Source: Candidatus Hydrogenedens sp. (GTDB lineage Bacteria > Hydrogenedentota > Hydrogenedentia > Hydrogenedentales > Hydrogenedentaceae). Taken from it: a stretch of 64,000 nt of DNA. The stretch is from positions 14,101 through 78,100 of the forward strand of contig DAOSBX010000014.1 in assembly GCA_035361075.1 (NCBI GenBank), in the 5' to 3' direction. Shown in pieces: positions 1 to 8,493 of this stretch (its first letter is position 1; every line of letters starts with the position of its first letter). The notes beneath the pieces were generated by a model, which saw only the letters and a list, made by a program, of their open reading frames with translations, made no database searches and was not told the DNA's origin. The position numbers and the translations under genes are program-made.

Positions 1-1
1 T

Positions 2-403
2 AAGCCATTGTCTCACGAACGAACACATGAATATGCATCGTATATATTAGAAGCGATAGAAACAGGGAAGCCATTTACCTTTGGTGGAAATGTATTAAAT
101 TATGGGTTGATTACTAACCTGCCCTATAAATGTTGTGTTGAAGTGATGTGTGTTGCAGACCGTAGCGGAATAACGCCTACCTATGTTGGAGACTTGCCTG
201 TACAATGTGCAGGACTTAATCGGACAAATATAAATGTGCAGGAGGTTACTATCGAAGCAGTTTTGACAGGGAAGAAGGAACATATCTATCAAGCGGCAAT
301 GTTAGACCCACACACATCAGCGGAACTGACTATTGATGAAATTGTACATCTCTGTGATGACCTGATTGAGGCTCACGGCTCCTGGTTACCAGAATTCCAT
401 TAA
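2..403 (+). CDS. GH4 family alpha-glucosidase/alpha-galactosidase, C-terminal part
   Basis: This is the 3' end of a gene that begins before the window; the frame is open to base 2, so the TTG at base 8 is not a real start. The visible 130 residues match the C-terminal end of NAD- and Mn-dependent GH4 glycosidases (MelA/AglA type): a 'NYGLITNLP' stretch, 'VGDLPVQCAGLNRTNINVQE', and 'AAMLDPHTSAELTIDEI' followed by 'LIEAHGSWLP'. Such cytoplasmic enzymes cleave alpha-glycosides by a redox-assisted mechanism. The metal- and NAD-binding residues lie upstream and cannot be checked. The exact substrate is unknown. Confidence 0.85.
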   Translation, partial: KPLSHERTHEYASYILEAIETGKPFTFGGNVLNYGLITNLPYKCCVEVMCVADRSGITPTYVGDLPVQCAGLNRTNINVQEVTIEAVLTGKKEHIYQAAMLDPHTSAELTIDEIVHLCDDLIEAHGSWLPEFH

Positions 404-453
404 CGAATTTTCCAACACAAAAATAGTTTCGAGGGGAAAAGGGTGATTTTTTA

Positions 454-1437
454 TTAATCTGCATGCCAGTGGAAAGTATGATGGGCTCCTAACATACGCG
501 CATTAAGTTTAGGTGGAACCACATTTGCAGGGGAATTACTTATGTGGATTACTCCCTCCATAATATCTAATTTGTTCGCTTGAGCCCAATGTACCGCAAA
601 GGTAATCATATCCAGACAAACGCCCCTATTTTGGCTGTCTGAAATAACTCCCGTCAGTTCAACATCGCCTATCACAACACCCAATGTGTGTTTTATTTCT
701 TCGTCTACTGTGACCGTAGTGTAACCTACAATTTGATTGTCTATTTCAGCAACCAAAAAACATTTTGCTCTACCTAACAAGGAGTTTTTAAGCCACTCAT
801 GGAACATAACAGGTACCTTGTTTGTATTTCTAATTTTTTCATCTAAAAAGAACCGATTAAGAGGAGGTATAAATTTTTCGGTAAGTTGTTCCAGTTTAGG
901 CAAGTCGTCGAGAGTAGCAATTCGGATAGGAATGTGATGCGTTCGCTCTAATACAAAGTTGTTACGAAAGTCCCAAACATGATGTATATGTGTTGCGATG
1001 AGGTTGAAATGATTTTTAGTAAGTGCCTTTATTCCATGTAAATCTATTGGGGATATATGTACATCTATAAATTGAATGGCATGTTCTTTAGCCCATGCTA
1101 CCATTTTAGAGATGAGTGCCAATTTTATTTCATAATCCGTATCTGATTCATTAGCCAAGATGTATTTGATTCTTGCACAAGGGAACCCAAAAATGGTGGA
1201 GTCCCAAGGAAGAAGTTGCAAAATGAGCAGACCTTGAACTTGGTTTTTATTATAGGCTACAAAAAAATTAACGTTTTTTCCTGAACAATTTTTTATCTCT
1301 TTATACATGTATGAAATAAATTGTTCTTTTGTAATACCACGAATGTAGTCATAAGGAAATATCTTTTGACGTTCGAGTAGATTGAGTAGATCTTCTTTTC
1401 GGATGCTTTTACATAGGGATATTTCAACGGTGCTCAT
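454..1437 (-). CDS. GNAT-type N-acetyltransferase, WecD-like
   Basis: A 327-residue protein whose middle holds 'LPWDSTIFGFPCARI' (about residues 77-91), a pattern typical of WecD-like TDP-sugar N-acetyltransferases, while the C-terminal half (residues 165-325) looks like a GNAT fold with the 'VGYTTV...GDVELTGV' strand pair and a final 'N...LGAHHTFHWH' segment. Its start codon overlaps the end of the GT2 gene by 14 bases, so the two are translationally coupled, which suggests modification of a surface or lipid-linked sugar. The acceptor sugar is not known. The GNAT assignment is good; the WecD sub-assignment is tentative. Confidence 0.65.
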   Translation of the reverse strand: MSTVEISLCKSIRKEDLLNLLERQKIFPYDYIRGITKEQFISYMYKEIKNCSGKNVNFFVAYNKNQVQGLLILQLLPWDSTIFGFPCARIKYILANESDTDYEIKLALISKMVAWAKEHAIQFIDVHISPIDLHGIKALTKNHFNLIATHIHHVWDFRNNFVLERTHHIPIRIATLDDLPKLEQLTEKFIPPLNRFFLDEKIRNTNKVPVMFHEWLKNSLLGRAKCFLVAEIDNQIVGYTTVTVDEEIKHTLGVVIGDVELTGVISDSQNRGVCLDMITFAVHWAQANKLDIMEGVIHISNSPANVVPPKLNARMLGAHHTFHWHAD

Positions 1438-2374
1438 CAGTTAAAACCTGTTCTATAATGTAGTAGGGTCTATGTTGAACTTCGCGATATGTACGGCTTA
1501 TGTACGCACAAAGGATACTGGTACATAGGATTTGCACACCGACGAGGATAAAGAATAGGGCTGTTACCGTTGCCATATCATTATATGTCATGTTCCATAA
1601 GATACGTCGTAATAATATTCTAAGACCAATTCCAAAGCCAATAATTGCAAAGAGGAAACCGATAAAGCCCATTATCTCTACTGGTAATGTGCTGATGCTC
1701 GCAATGATATCAAAATTAATCCAAAATAAAGACCAAATCTTATATCTACTTCGACCTTTTTTTCGTTTTCTTTGAGTAATCGGAAGAGAGTTTATTTTAA
1801 GTCCCATCCATGCCACCTCAGCAGGAATATATCGTGAATGATGAGTTGCCTGAATCAGTTTCTTTATAGTGGGGCGATTGAAACAAGCCATACCACATCC
1901 CATATCCATTAATTGGACACGGGTTATTTTTGTGATAATCCAGTTTACTATTCGTGAGAAAAATGTGCGGAATATACTATCCTGCCGAGATTGTCGCCAG
2001 CCTTGGACAAAGTCGTAGTTGCCTTCTTCTAATGTTTTTATTAACGTTGGAATTTCCTGAGGTGGATTCTGACCATCTGCATCAATAGTAACAATGACAT
2101 TCCCCTGTGAATAATTAAACCCTGCGTATAATGCTGGATGTTGACCAAAGTTGCGTGTCAAGCGGATAACTTTTACCTGCGGTTTTTCTTCATGATACTT
2201 TTTTAAAATTTCAAATGTATTATCTTTACTGCCATCATCCACGGTTATAATTTCATACGAACGACCTAAATTATCCATGACCGCGATAATTTCATCTAAT
2301 ACTGTGGTAATATTTTCCGCTTCATTATAAACTGGAATAACAATGCTTATTTCTACCGCGTTTTCTATTTTCAT
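1424..2374 (-). CDS. Family 2 glycosyltransferase, polyprenyl-phosphate sugar transferase type (DPM1/GtrB/ArnC-like)
   Basis: 316 residues. The N-terminal GT-A domain opens with 'ISIVIPVYNEAENI', has 'EIITVDDGSKDNT' and the metal-binding 'TIDADGQNPPQEI', with 'RNFGQHPALYAGF' between them. Two transmembrane helices follow (about residues 235-256 and 270-295), the layout of GtrB/ArnC-like enzymes that charge undecaprenyl phosphate with a sugar from a nucleotide donor at the inner membrane. It precedes, in transcription order, the overlapping acetyltransferase gene, so the two probably work on the same glycan. Donor sugar unknown. Confidence 0.88.
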   Translation of the reverse strand: MKIENAVEISIVIPVYNEAENITTVLDEIIAVMDNLGRSYEIITVDDGSKDNTFEILKKYHEEKPQVKVIRLTRNFGQHPALYAGFNYSQGNVIVTIDADGQNPPQEIPTLIKTLEEGNYDFVQGWRQSRQDSIFRTFFSRIVNWIITKITRVQLMDMGCGMACFNRPTIKKLIQATHHSRYIPAEVAWMGLKINSLPITQRKRKKGRSRYKIWSLFWINFDIIASISTLPVEIMGFIGFLFAIIGFGIGLRILLRRILWNMTYNDMATVTALFFILVGVQILCTSILCAYISRTYREVQHRPYYIIEQVLTDEHR

Positions 2375-2390
2375 TCAATAGTCAATCCTA

Positions 2391-2957
2391 TCATAACAAT
2401 TTGCGCACCTGTTCTTGTATTAATAATAAAGATGGCATATATTCATTTCTGTCTAAATTACCCAAACTGTTTTCTATCCATTGTATCACATGTTCAATCA
2501 CATCCTTACGCCATTTGCGAGCAGGCTTTGATAATTCGTCACGCAAATATTGAATATCACGCAACATATTTTTTCGTATTTCTCCTTCTAATGGTGTTAG
2601 GTCTGCCTCAACAACTAATTGTTCCATAATGTCCAGAATCTCCGCCGTGTCTTCTTCAAGTCCTTCTGGAAATGCAGGGAAGAGACGGTCGAACTCACGC
2701 GAATCCTCTACAAGGTCAATTCCCTTAGGTGTGATTCGGACTGCAACAAAAAGTGGAGGGTTATACCCTGTAATGAGTTCTACTAAATTGCGGTCAAAAA
2801 GGTAATGAATATTTACCGCTAATTGTTTTTTATCAATCTTTCCTGTTTCCAAAAAGTCCTCTGGGCCCAACATTTCTGTTGGGTTTTCTAAATATCGCTC
2901 ATACAACTTTTCTAATATCCACCGTCGAATTGCCTTTGGATGTTTATACTTCTTCAT
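2391..2957 (-). CDS. Hypothetical protein, winged-helix-like N-terminus
   Basis: 188 residues with no membrane segment or signal. The first 80 residues alternate short helices with a beta-wing-like stretch ('NPPLFVAVRITPKGIDLVED'), a pattern seen in winged-helix DNA-binding or adaptor domains. The remainder is acidic and helical. It ends 16 bases before the GT2 gene on the same strand and may be the first gene of that unit. No family is recognised with confidence; regulation of the downstream glycan genes is only a guess. Confidence 0.55.
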   Translation of the reverse strand: MKKYKHPKAIRRWILEKLYERYLENPTEMLGPEDFLETGKIDKKQLAVNIHYLFDRNLVELITGYNPPLFVAVRITPKGIDLVEDSREFDRLFPAFPEGLEEDTAEILDIMEQLVVEADLTPLEGEIRKNMLRDIQYLRDELSKPARKWRKDVIEHVIQWIENSLGNLDRNEYMPSLLLIQEQVRKLL

Positions 2958-3170
2958 AATCTATCGACCCATAATAACATTATGTGTTCAAGGTTGCTAA
3001 TTAAAAAAGTATAATAAATATACCCCAAAATAAAAACAGAAATAAAATTTCTTAATTAACACCAAAAATTTCAATTTTTTAAATTATATTTAACATTTAA
3101 CGTTATAATATTAATAGTAGTATATTGTTATATTTACAGTAATAAATATTTAATTAAGGAGTTTGGGTAT

Positions 3171-3797
3171 ATGAAGAAGTATGTGAGTGTTATTGGATTT
3201 TGTCTGGCGATGTTGATGTTTGTGCAAGGATGTGAGCAGGTAGGTGATTTGTCGAAGGATATGATTAAGGCGAGGCAGGTATATCGTTGGTGGCGTGGGT
3301 TGCAATTGGCTTATTCACCGAAAAATGTTGTTTTTACTACAAATGATGTTATGGATGGCATAAAAAAGGAGTTTCGGGTCTGGAATAGATTTCTGATTGG
3401 GACGAGAATGGAGTTTATAGTTCAACCGATGGAGGAGTGGATTGTTGTTGCTCCTGATGAAGGTGTATCTAAGGGACCGTGGGATAGGGAGGCTATCTCT
3501 GTGAAGTTGGATAATTCCGTACTTGGAATGGTGTCAAATACCTCTCCGTTGGAGTCAGCAATAAAAATAAAGGTATTGGACGGTGTGGAGAGAGAGGTTA
3601 AAGTACGAGTAGTTAGTAACCTTAATGTTTCAGGAGAAGGTATTCAGGATAGAAACCGAGAAAGAACTCGCGATAGGTTGAATGAAAATCAACGAGAAGG
3701 GAATAATAACGGGGGTAATAATAGCAACGTGGATAATGGTAGAAACAATGGTGCAAATGGTAGAAATAGAGGCGGAAATGGTAGAGGTGGAAATTAG
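3171..3797 (+). CDS. Putative lipoprotein with Asn/Gly/Arg-rich tail
   Basis: 208 residues starting with a lipoprotein signal peptide: basic MKKY, a hydrophobic core, and Cys at about residue 21 in 'MFVQGC'. The central 110 residues have no recognised family. The last 45 residues are low-complexity Asn, Gly and Arg ('NNNGGNNSNVDNGRNNGANG', then 'RNRGGNGRGGN'). A good ribosome binding site (AAGGAG, 3157-3162) precedes the ATG. The downstream overlapping frame (3682-3864) is a low-complexity by-product. The tail may contact nucleic acid or acidic glycans; this is not shown by sequence. Confidence 0.7.
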   Translation: MKKYVSVIGFCLAMLMFVQGCEQVGDLSKDMIKARQVYRWWRGLQLAYSPKNVVFTTNDVMDGIKKEFRVWNRFLIGTRMEFIVQPMEEWIVVAPDEGVSKGPWDREAISVKLDNSVLGMVSNTSPLESAIKIKVLDGVEREVKVRVVSNLNVSGEGIQDRNRERTRDRLNENQREGNNNGGNNSNVDNGRNNGANGRNRGGNGRGGN

Positions 3798-3855
3798 TAA
3801 CGGTTTTAATATAAATTTAGAGTTTGTGTTGACAAATAACCAAGTTTGTAATTTG

Positions 3856-5262
3856 CTATATTAGAGGTGCGATGAGGAGACTGAGATTCTCGAGCCAGAT
3901 TTGATATGTATTGTCGGAGAGTGAGGATATCTTTTTTGAATTATTCATGAGTTGATAAGTCCAGCCTGCAACAGCATCAATTTCATTTGGGGAGTAGTGG
4001 AACAGTGCAATTTCAAAGTTGAGATACATACTGCGAATATCTAAATTGGGCGAACCAGTTACAGCAAGAAATCGGTCAAATACAAGTAATTTAGAGTGCA
4101 CCATGCCTTTCTCATAAAACCATATATTCGCACCGCTATCGAGGAGTTCGCGAAGGGCAGGACCACGAGCAAAATCGGCTACCCTGTGGTTGGAATGTTT
4201 GGGCATAATGATAGAAACATCTACTCCTGCTCGTGCTTGGAGGTTAAGTGCTTTTAAGATGGGTTCATCTGGGACGAAGTAGGGTGTAACAATCCAGATT
4301 CGTTCCTTTGCTTCCATACATGCGGTGAGTATGGCATCATATAGGGTGTCTTCGGAAACATCAGGACCGCTGGCGACAACTTGCACAAGCCCTGGAAGGG
4401 AGTGGGCATTCGTCTCGGTATTGAAAGAATCTGTTTTGGGTTCTGGCAGTTCTTTCTCTGTTGTGAAATACCAATCGCTACGAAATACTTGTTCAATATC
4501 GTAAATGGCTTCCCCTTTTAAGAAGACTGTATTATCCAGGAATCTTTTGGGCGAAGGCACAGGACCCATAAAATTATCCGAGAGATTCATCCCACCTATC
4601 ATGGCAATGGTTCCATCGACAATCACAATTTTTCGGTGATTGCGAAGGTTTGCAGACCATTTCCGTCGTAAGGGTAGAACGGGTAGAAAGAAACCCACTT
4701 CTCCACCTGATTGTATTAAGTGTGCAAGTGTTTTTTTTGTAACAGTTAGACATCCAAGGCTATCTAATAGCAAACATACTCGAATCCCTTGCTTGGCTTT
4801 TTCTGCTAATGCATTGATGATACTCAAACCTGTTTTATCCTTGCCCAAAATAAAGGTTGTGCAATAAATGTACTCTTTTGCTTCATTTATAATTTGTATC
4901 AATCTGTTATAGGCTTCAACACCATCAAACGAGAATAATACGGAATGTGTCCGTCGTATGGGAGGCATGCCAGATGATAAAAGGACTCGTTCTATTGGAT
5001 TTTTTATGGGTTGCTCAGGTTTTATGCTTGGGGTAGCATATAGAGGTTCTTTTCGATTAATCTTCTTGGCTATTTTTCTGCCTCCGAATATGAAATACAA
5101 AGGGACGCCGATATATGGAGCAAAGAGAATCGCTACAACCCATGATATAGCACCGCCAGGACGACGATGTTCGCTGACAATTTTAAGGATAAGGAACACC
5201 GCAAATAGAAACCCGACGACTGTAAAAAAATGTTCAACTAAGAGTTGATAGATAATAGTCAT
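3856..5262 (-). CDS. cls: Cardiolipin synthase, phospholipase D superfamily
   Basis: 468 residues. Two N-terminal membrane helices (about residues 8-27 and 37-58, ending 'VPLYFIFGGRKIAKK') form the usual nuclease-related anchor. Two HKD motifs follow: 'HRKIVIVDG' near residue 208 and 'HSKLLVFD' near 388, each followed by a GxxN-type segment ('GGMNLSDN', 'GSPNLDIRS'). The enzyme joins two phosphatidylglycerol molecules into cardiolipin and glycerol at the inner membrane. It lies 25 bases downstream of the dsbD-like gene on the same strand. Length and motif layout are those of a complete bacterial Cls. Confidence 0.93.
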   Translation of the reverse strand: MTIIYQLLVEHFFTVVGFLFAVFLILKIVSEHRRPGGAISWVVAILFAPYIGVPLYFIFGGRKIAKKINRKEPLYATPSIKPEQPIKNPIERVLLSSGMPPIRRTHSVLFSFDGVEAYNRLIQIINEAKEYIYCTTFILGKDKTGLSIINALAEKAKQGIRVCLLLDSLGCLTVTKKTLAHLIQSGGEVGFFLPVLPLRRKWSANLRNHRKIVIVDGTIAMIGGMNLSDNFMGPVPSPKRFLDNTVFLKGEAIYDIEQVFRSDWYFTTEKELPEPKTDSFNTETNAHSLPGLVQVVASGPDVSEDTLYDAILTACMEAKERIWIVTPYFVPDEPILKALNLQARAGVDVSIIMPKHSNHRVADFARGPALRELLDSGANIWFYEKGMVHSKLLVFDRFLAVTGSPNLDIRSMYLNFEIALFHYSPNEIDAVAGWTYQLMNNSKKISSLSDNTYQIWLENLSLLIAPLI

Positions 5263-5287
5263 AGATTACATCGTAACAAATTGAATA

Positions 5288-7063
5288 TTATTTTTCTTTT
5301 GGTTTAAGTATGATAAATGTTGGTAGACCTAACACTTCAAAATGGTCGAGAACTTTTCGGGTTTCGGGTGCATCGGGGTTTTCTGCTTGGTATTTAATTT
5401 TGACAAAGTTGCTCAGCTTCTGTCGAACTGTTTCGTCAGGTAAAACAGTCTTATTCATGACAAGGCAATTTTTACACCATGTTGCCCAAAAGTCAATAAT
5501 AACAGGCTGGTTTGTTGTTTTTGCTTCGTTTAATCCTTCTGCTAATGAAGTACGCCAACCTTCTGTGATTTGTTCTGTCTGGATACTTCCTATGTTAAAC
5601 AATGAATAGGTTGTGTATCCATAATAACCTGCAAGACAAAGTAAGAACACACCAAAGGCGTATTTAACGTATTCCATCCATTTGCCAGGTTTGGGTAGAA
5701 GTGTCATACCCGCACCTAACACAGGCCAGGGCAAAGCCATTCCTACACCTAATAATAAAGGGAGGAAGAGAGCAGAAGAATAACCCTGACTATATAAATC
5801 CTGTGCTTGCAGTATTGTAGATATAACCACAGGAGCCACGCAAGCACCTGCTAATAATGCAGATACTCCGCCCATAAATAAGGCGACGAAGAAACTTCCC
5901 TTTGTGTTTCTGCGGGAGCCGAGATAGGATTGGAATCGTGAAAAATCGATGATAATAAAGTCAAACATGGCTAATGCTAATATAATGAATAATAATGTTA
6001 TCAAGCCATTGAACCAGTAGGTTGAGTTGATAGCACCAAATGTTTTGGAAATGCCTAAAACAACTGCAATACCTAACCCACCGTAGACAAGAGAGATTCC
6101 TAATCCATAGGCTAAACCGAGTAAAAACCCGCGTATGCGTGAGCCTGCCCGTGCTCCTGCACCAATAATCGCCAGATTTAATGGGATTACAGGTAATACA
6201 CACGGCGTAAGATTTAAAGCAAGTCCACCGATGAGGATGATAAATAGTAGGGAAATAATGCTACGATTGCCTTTTTTAGAGACTATGGTGGAGCCTTCTT
6301 GCTCAGTAGATTCTATAAATTGTATAAATTCATTTCGATTGGCGTAACCATCTAATCGGGATACGATATGAAAATCGTTTATAAGTTCTTCCCAGGTTCC
6401 TTGGTCAGAAACCATCGTGCTTTTGGGGGATGATGAAGTTTGGTCGGAAAATTTTTCTTGTTGGGCTGTTTCTTTTTCGGGAAGGGATTCTGCTTTGTCC
6501 CATTGTATAGATTTTATTTTTTGTTGTATGTTGTCGTTCGCTGGGATAGAATTATCACCTAAATTTAGGGATAATTTAACTGGGATAGACGTTGGAGGAA
6601 GACATTGTCGGTCATTACATGCTTGATATTTCAGGGAGCCTACTAATTCTATCAAATTACGGTTTTCAATATTCGGTAGAACTATGAGTTCGATACCAAT
6701 GAAGAAATCATTTTCAAATACAGATAATGGCTCTGATGAAAAGGATAAGTTCACTTCTTTAGAAGGAGGATATACTATTTTTATTAGTTGGATTGAAGGA
6801 TTTTCTTCAAACAGAAGTTCTGTGGGTATTAAAAATTCATCTAAAGGTTTATTACTATTAATATGCCATTCAGCTTCTAATTGAAATTGTATTGCTATTT
6901 TAACAGGGAGTTCTGGTTTTATGGTGTCATATTCTGCAAAGACGTTATAACTTATTTGAGGTTCTTTAGAAGGTTTTTGCCATTGAGCCATTGTATTTAT
7001 AGTAATAGAAGATAGGAAAACAGATATAAAAATAGTAATAAAATAGAATTTTGTTTTCTTCAT
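5288..7063 (-). CDS. dsbD: Thiol:disulfide interchange protein DsbD
   Basis: 591 residues with a signal peptide and all three DsbD parts. The N-terminal periplasmic domain carries a Cys pair in 'YQACNDRQCLPP' (about 148 and 153). The membrane domain has about eight helices with the two redox cysteines in 'LTPCVLPVIP' (about 287) and 'AGACVAPVV' (about 408). The C-terminal thioredoxin domain has 'FWATWCKNC' (about 529/532). It passes electrons from cytoplasmic thioredoxin to periplasmic disulfide isomerases and cytochrome c maturation factors. No partner Dsb gene is in view. The cls gene follows closely. Confidence 0.93.
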   Translation of the reverse strand: MKKTKFYFITIFISVFLSSITINTMAQWQKPSKEPQISYNVFAEYDTIKPELPVKIAIQFQLEAEWHINSNKPLDEFLIPTELLFEENPSIQLIKIVYPPSKEVNLSFSSEPLSVFENDFFIGIELIVLPNIENRNLIELVGSLKYQACNDRQCLPPTSIPVKLSLNLGDNSIPANDNIQQKIKSIQWDKAESLPEKETAQQEKFSDQTSSSPKSTMVSDQGTWEELINDFHIVSRLDGYANRNEFIQFIESTEQEGSTIVSKKGNRSIISLLFIILIGGLALNLTPCVLPVIPLNLAIIGAGARAGSRIRGFLLGLAYGLGISLVYGGLGIAVVLGISKTFGAINSTYWFNGLITLLFIILALAMFDFIIIDFSRFQSYLGSRRNTKGSFFVALFMGGVSALLAGACVAPVVISTILQAQDLYSQGYSSALFLPLLLGVGMALPWPVLGAGMTLLPKPGKWMEYVKYAFGVFLLCLAGYYGYTTYSLFNIGSIQTEQITEGWRTSLAEGLNEAKTTNQPVIIDFWATWCKNCLVMNKTVLPDETVRQKLSNFVKIKYQAENPDAPETRKVLDHFEVLGLPTFIILKPKEK

Positions 7064-7225
7064 AATATGTCCTTTTACTAAAACAATTTTATATAATTAA
7101 GGTATTCTATTGTTCTTAAAATAAATAAGTAAAACAAAATGTGATTAATATGGGTCTAAAATCCAATCATAATTTTAACGAAAATAGAACCAAAATTATT
7201 CTAACATAATATAAGGAGTATCTAT

Positions 7226-8203
7226 ATGAGAAACAAAGTTTTGTTTTTTATTATGTGTTTAACAATCACCGTTTCTGTTTGTGCTCAGGACCAACCAAAG
7301 AAAATTCCTTTGGTTGAACGATTGGGATTTCCACCTAACGCAAAAGTATTGATTATTAATGCGGATGATTTCGGAATGAATCATGCAACCAATATGGCGA
7401 CGATTCGGGCTTTGAGAGTGGGTGGTGTTACTTCATCAACTGTGATGGTCCCCTGTCCATGGTTTCCAGAAGCGGTGAGTTTAATCAAGGAAAATCCAAA
7501 AGCCAGCGTAGGTGTGCATACGACATTAACCAGTGAATGGGGAAAATATAAATGGGGTCCTGTATTGGGAAGGACTGCGGTTCCAAGTTTATGTGATGAG
7601 ATGGGCTACTTCTATGCAGATGTGCCCTTTGTGTATTTAAATGCAAAACCTGAAGAAGCAGAGAAAGAAGTTCGAGCACAGATAGATAAGGCTTTATCCG
7701 CGGGGATTGATGTAACACATATTGATTCTCATATGGGCACATTACAATATGCACCAGGGTACCACGAAATATATATCAAAATTGCAAAAGATTATAATTT
7801 GCCCTGTCGTATGGCAGGTCGTGAATTAATGAAAAAATACGGTGGTGAGTATTTAATAGATAAAGCAGATGAATTAGGTGTTTTACATCCCGATGAACTA
7901 TTTATGGATGACCCACCAACGATTGAAGCAACTGAAAGTTGGTGGAAAGAACGATTAGCACAAATTCCTGAAGGCAAAGTATCTGAAATTTATATTCATT
8001 GTGGTGAATTGACCCCTGAAATGAAGGCTACTACAGGTTCCGCAGGTCGCAGAACAGCGGACACAGAATTCTTCTGCAAACCAGAAACACGGGAGTACAT
8101 CAAATCGCTTGGAATAGAATTGATAAGTTATAAAGAATTGCGTTACCTCCAACGGGAAGGAAAACCCATGCCTCGTGTTCAATACGGCTGGGCAACAGAA
8201 TAG
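7226..8203 (+). CDS. Secreted ChbG/YdjC/HpnK-family carbohydrate deacetylase
   Basis: 325 residues with a signal peptide (MRNK, hydrophobic core, cleavage near 'VCAQ'). The YdjC metal-site motifs are present: 'LIINADDFGMNHATN' (about 43-57) with the Asp pair, 'VGVHTTLTSEWGKYKWGPV' and 'THIDSHMGTLQ' (about 155-165). The family removes acetyl groups from N-acetylated sugars such as chito-oligosaccharides, using a divalent metal. Most members are cytoplasmic, so a secreted form is notable. The ribosome binding site AAGGAG lies at 7212-7217. A clear terminator follows the gene, so it is probably a single-gene unit. Confidence 0.87.
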   Translation: MRNKVLFFIMCLTITVSVCAQDQPKKIPLVERLGFPPNAKVLIINADDFGMNHATNMATIRALRVGGVTSSTVMVPCPWFPEAVSLIKENPKASVGVHTTLTSEWGKYKWGPVLGRTAVPSLCDEMGYFYADVPFVYLNAKPEEAEKEVRAQIDKALSAGIDVTHIDSHMGTLQYAPGYHEIYIKIAKDYNLPCRMAGRELMKKYGGEYLIDKADELGVLHPDELFMDDPPTIEATESWWKERLAQIPEGKVSEIYIHCGELTPEMKATTGSAGRRTADTEFFCKPETREYIKSLGIELISYKELRYLQREGKPMPRVQYGWATE

Positions 8204-8231
8204 AGAAAAATAAAAAGGGAATATATTTTTG

Positions 8232-8271
8232 TAGGTCCTATAGTCCTATATTTAATAGGACCTATTTTTTT
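8232..8271 (+). terminator. Rho-independent terminator after the YdjC-type gene
   Basis: A perfect 10-bp stem (8232-8241 with 8255-8264, TAGGTCCTAT/ATAGGACCTA), a 13-base loop and a run of seven T. It sits 28 bases after the stop codon. Confidence 0.9.
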
Positions 8272-8493
8272 GAATTTAAGCAAAAAACTAAGTAGTTATT
8301 ATAAAATTGCTAAAATCTTTGAGAAAGAAATCTATAATATTAAAAATAGGAGGTATTTTTTGGTAGTTAGTAATTAATTTGCATTTTCAATTTGCAGATA
8401 GTATTATAAATGTTGTATAACGAACGGTAAGTATAGATAACATTATGTTGTTTGTAAATTAACATTTAACCTTGTCAGAGGAGAATGAAACTC

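Noticed and set aside
3682..3864. Overlapping Met/Glu/Val-rich frame in the lipoprotein tail
   Set aside because: The low-complexity shifted frame inside the Asn/Gly-rich tail gives an open frame by chance and has no start signal.
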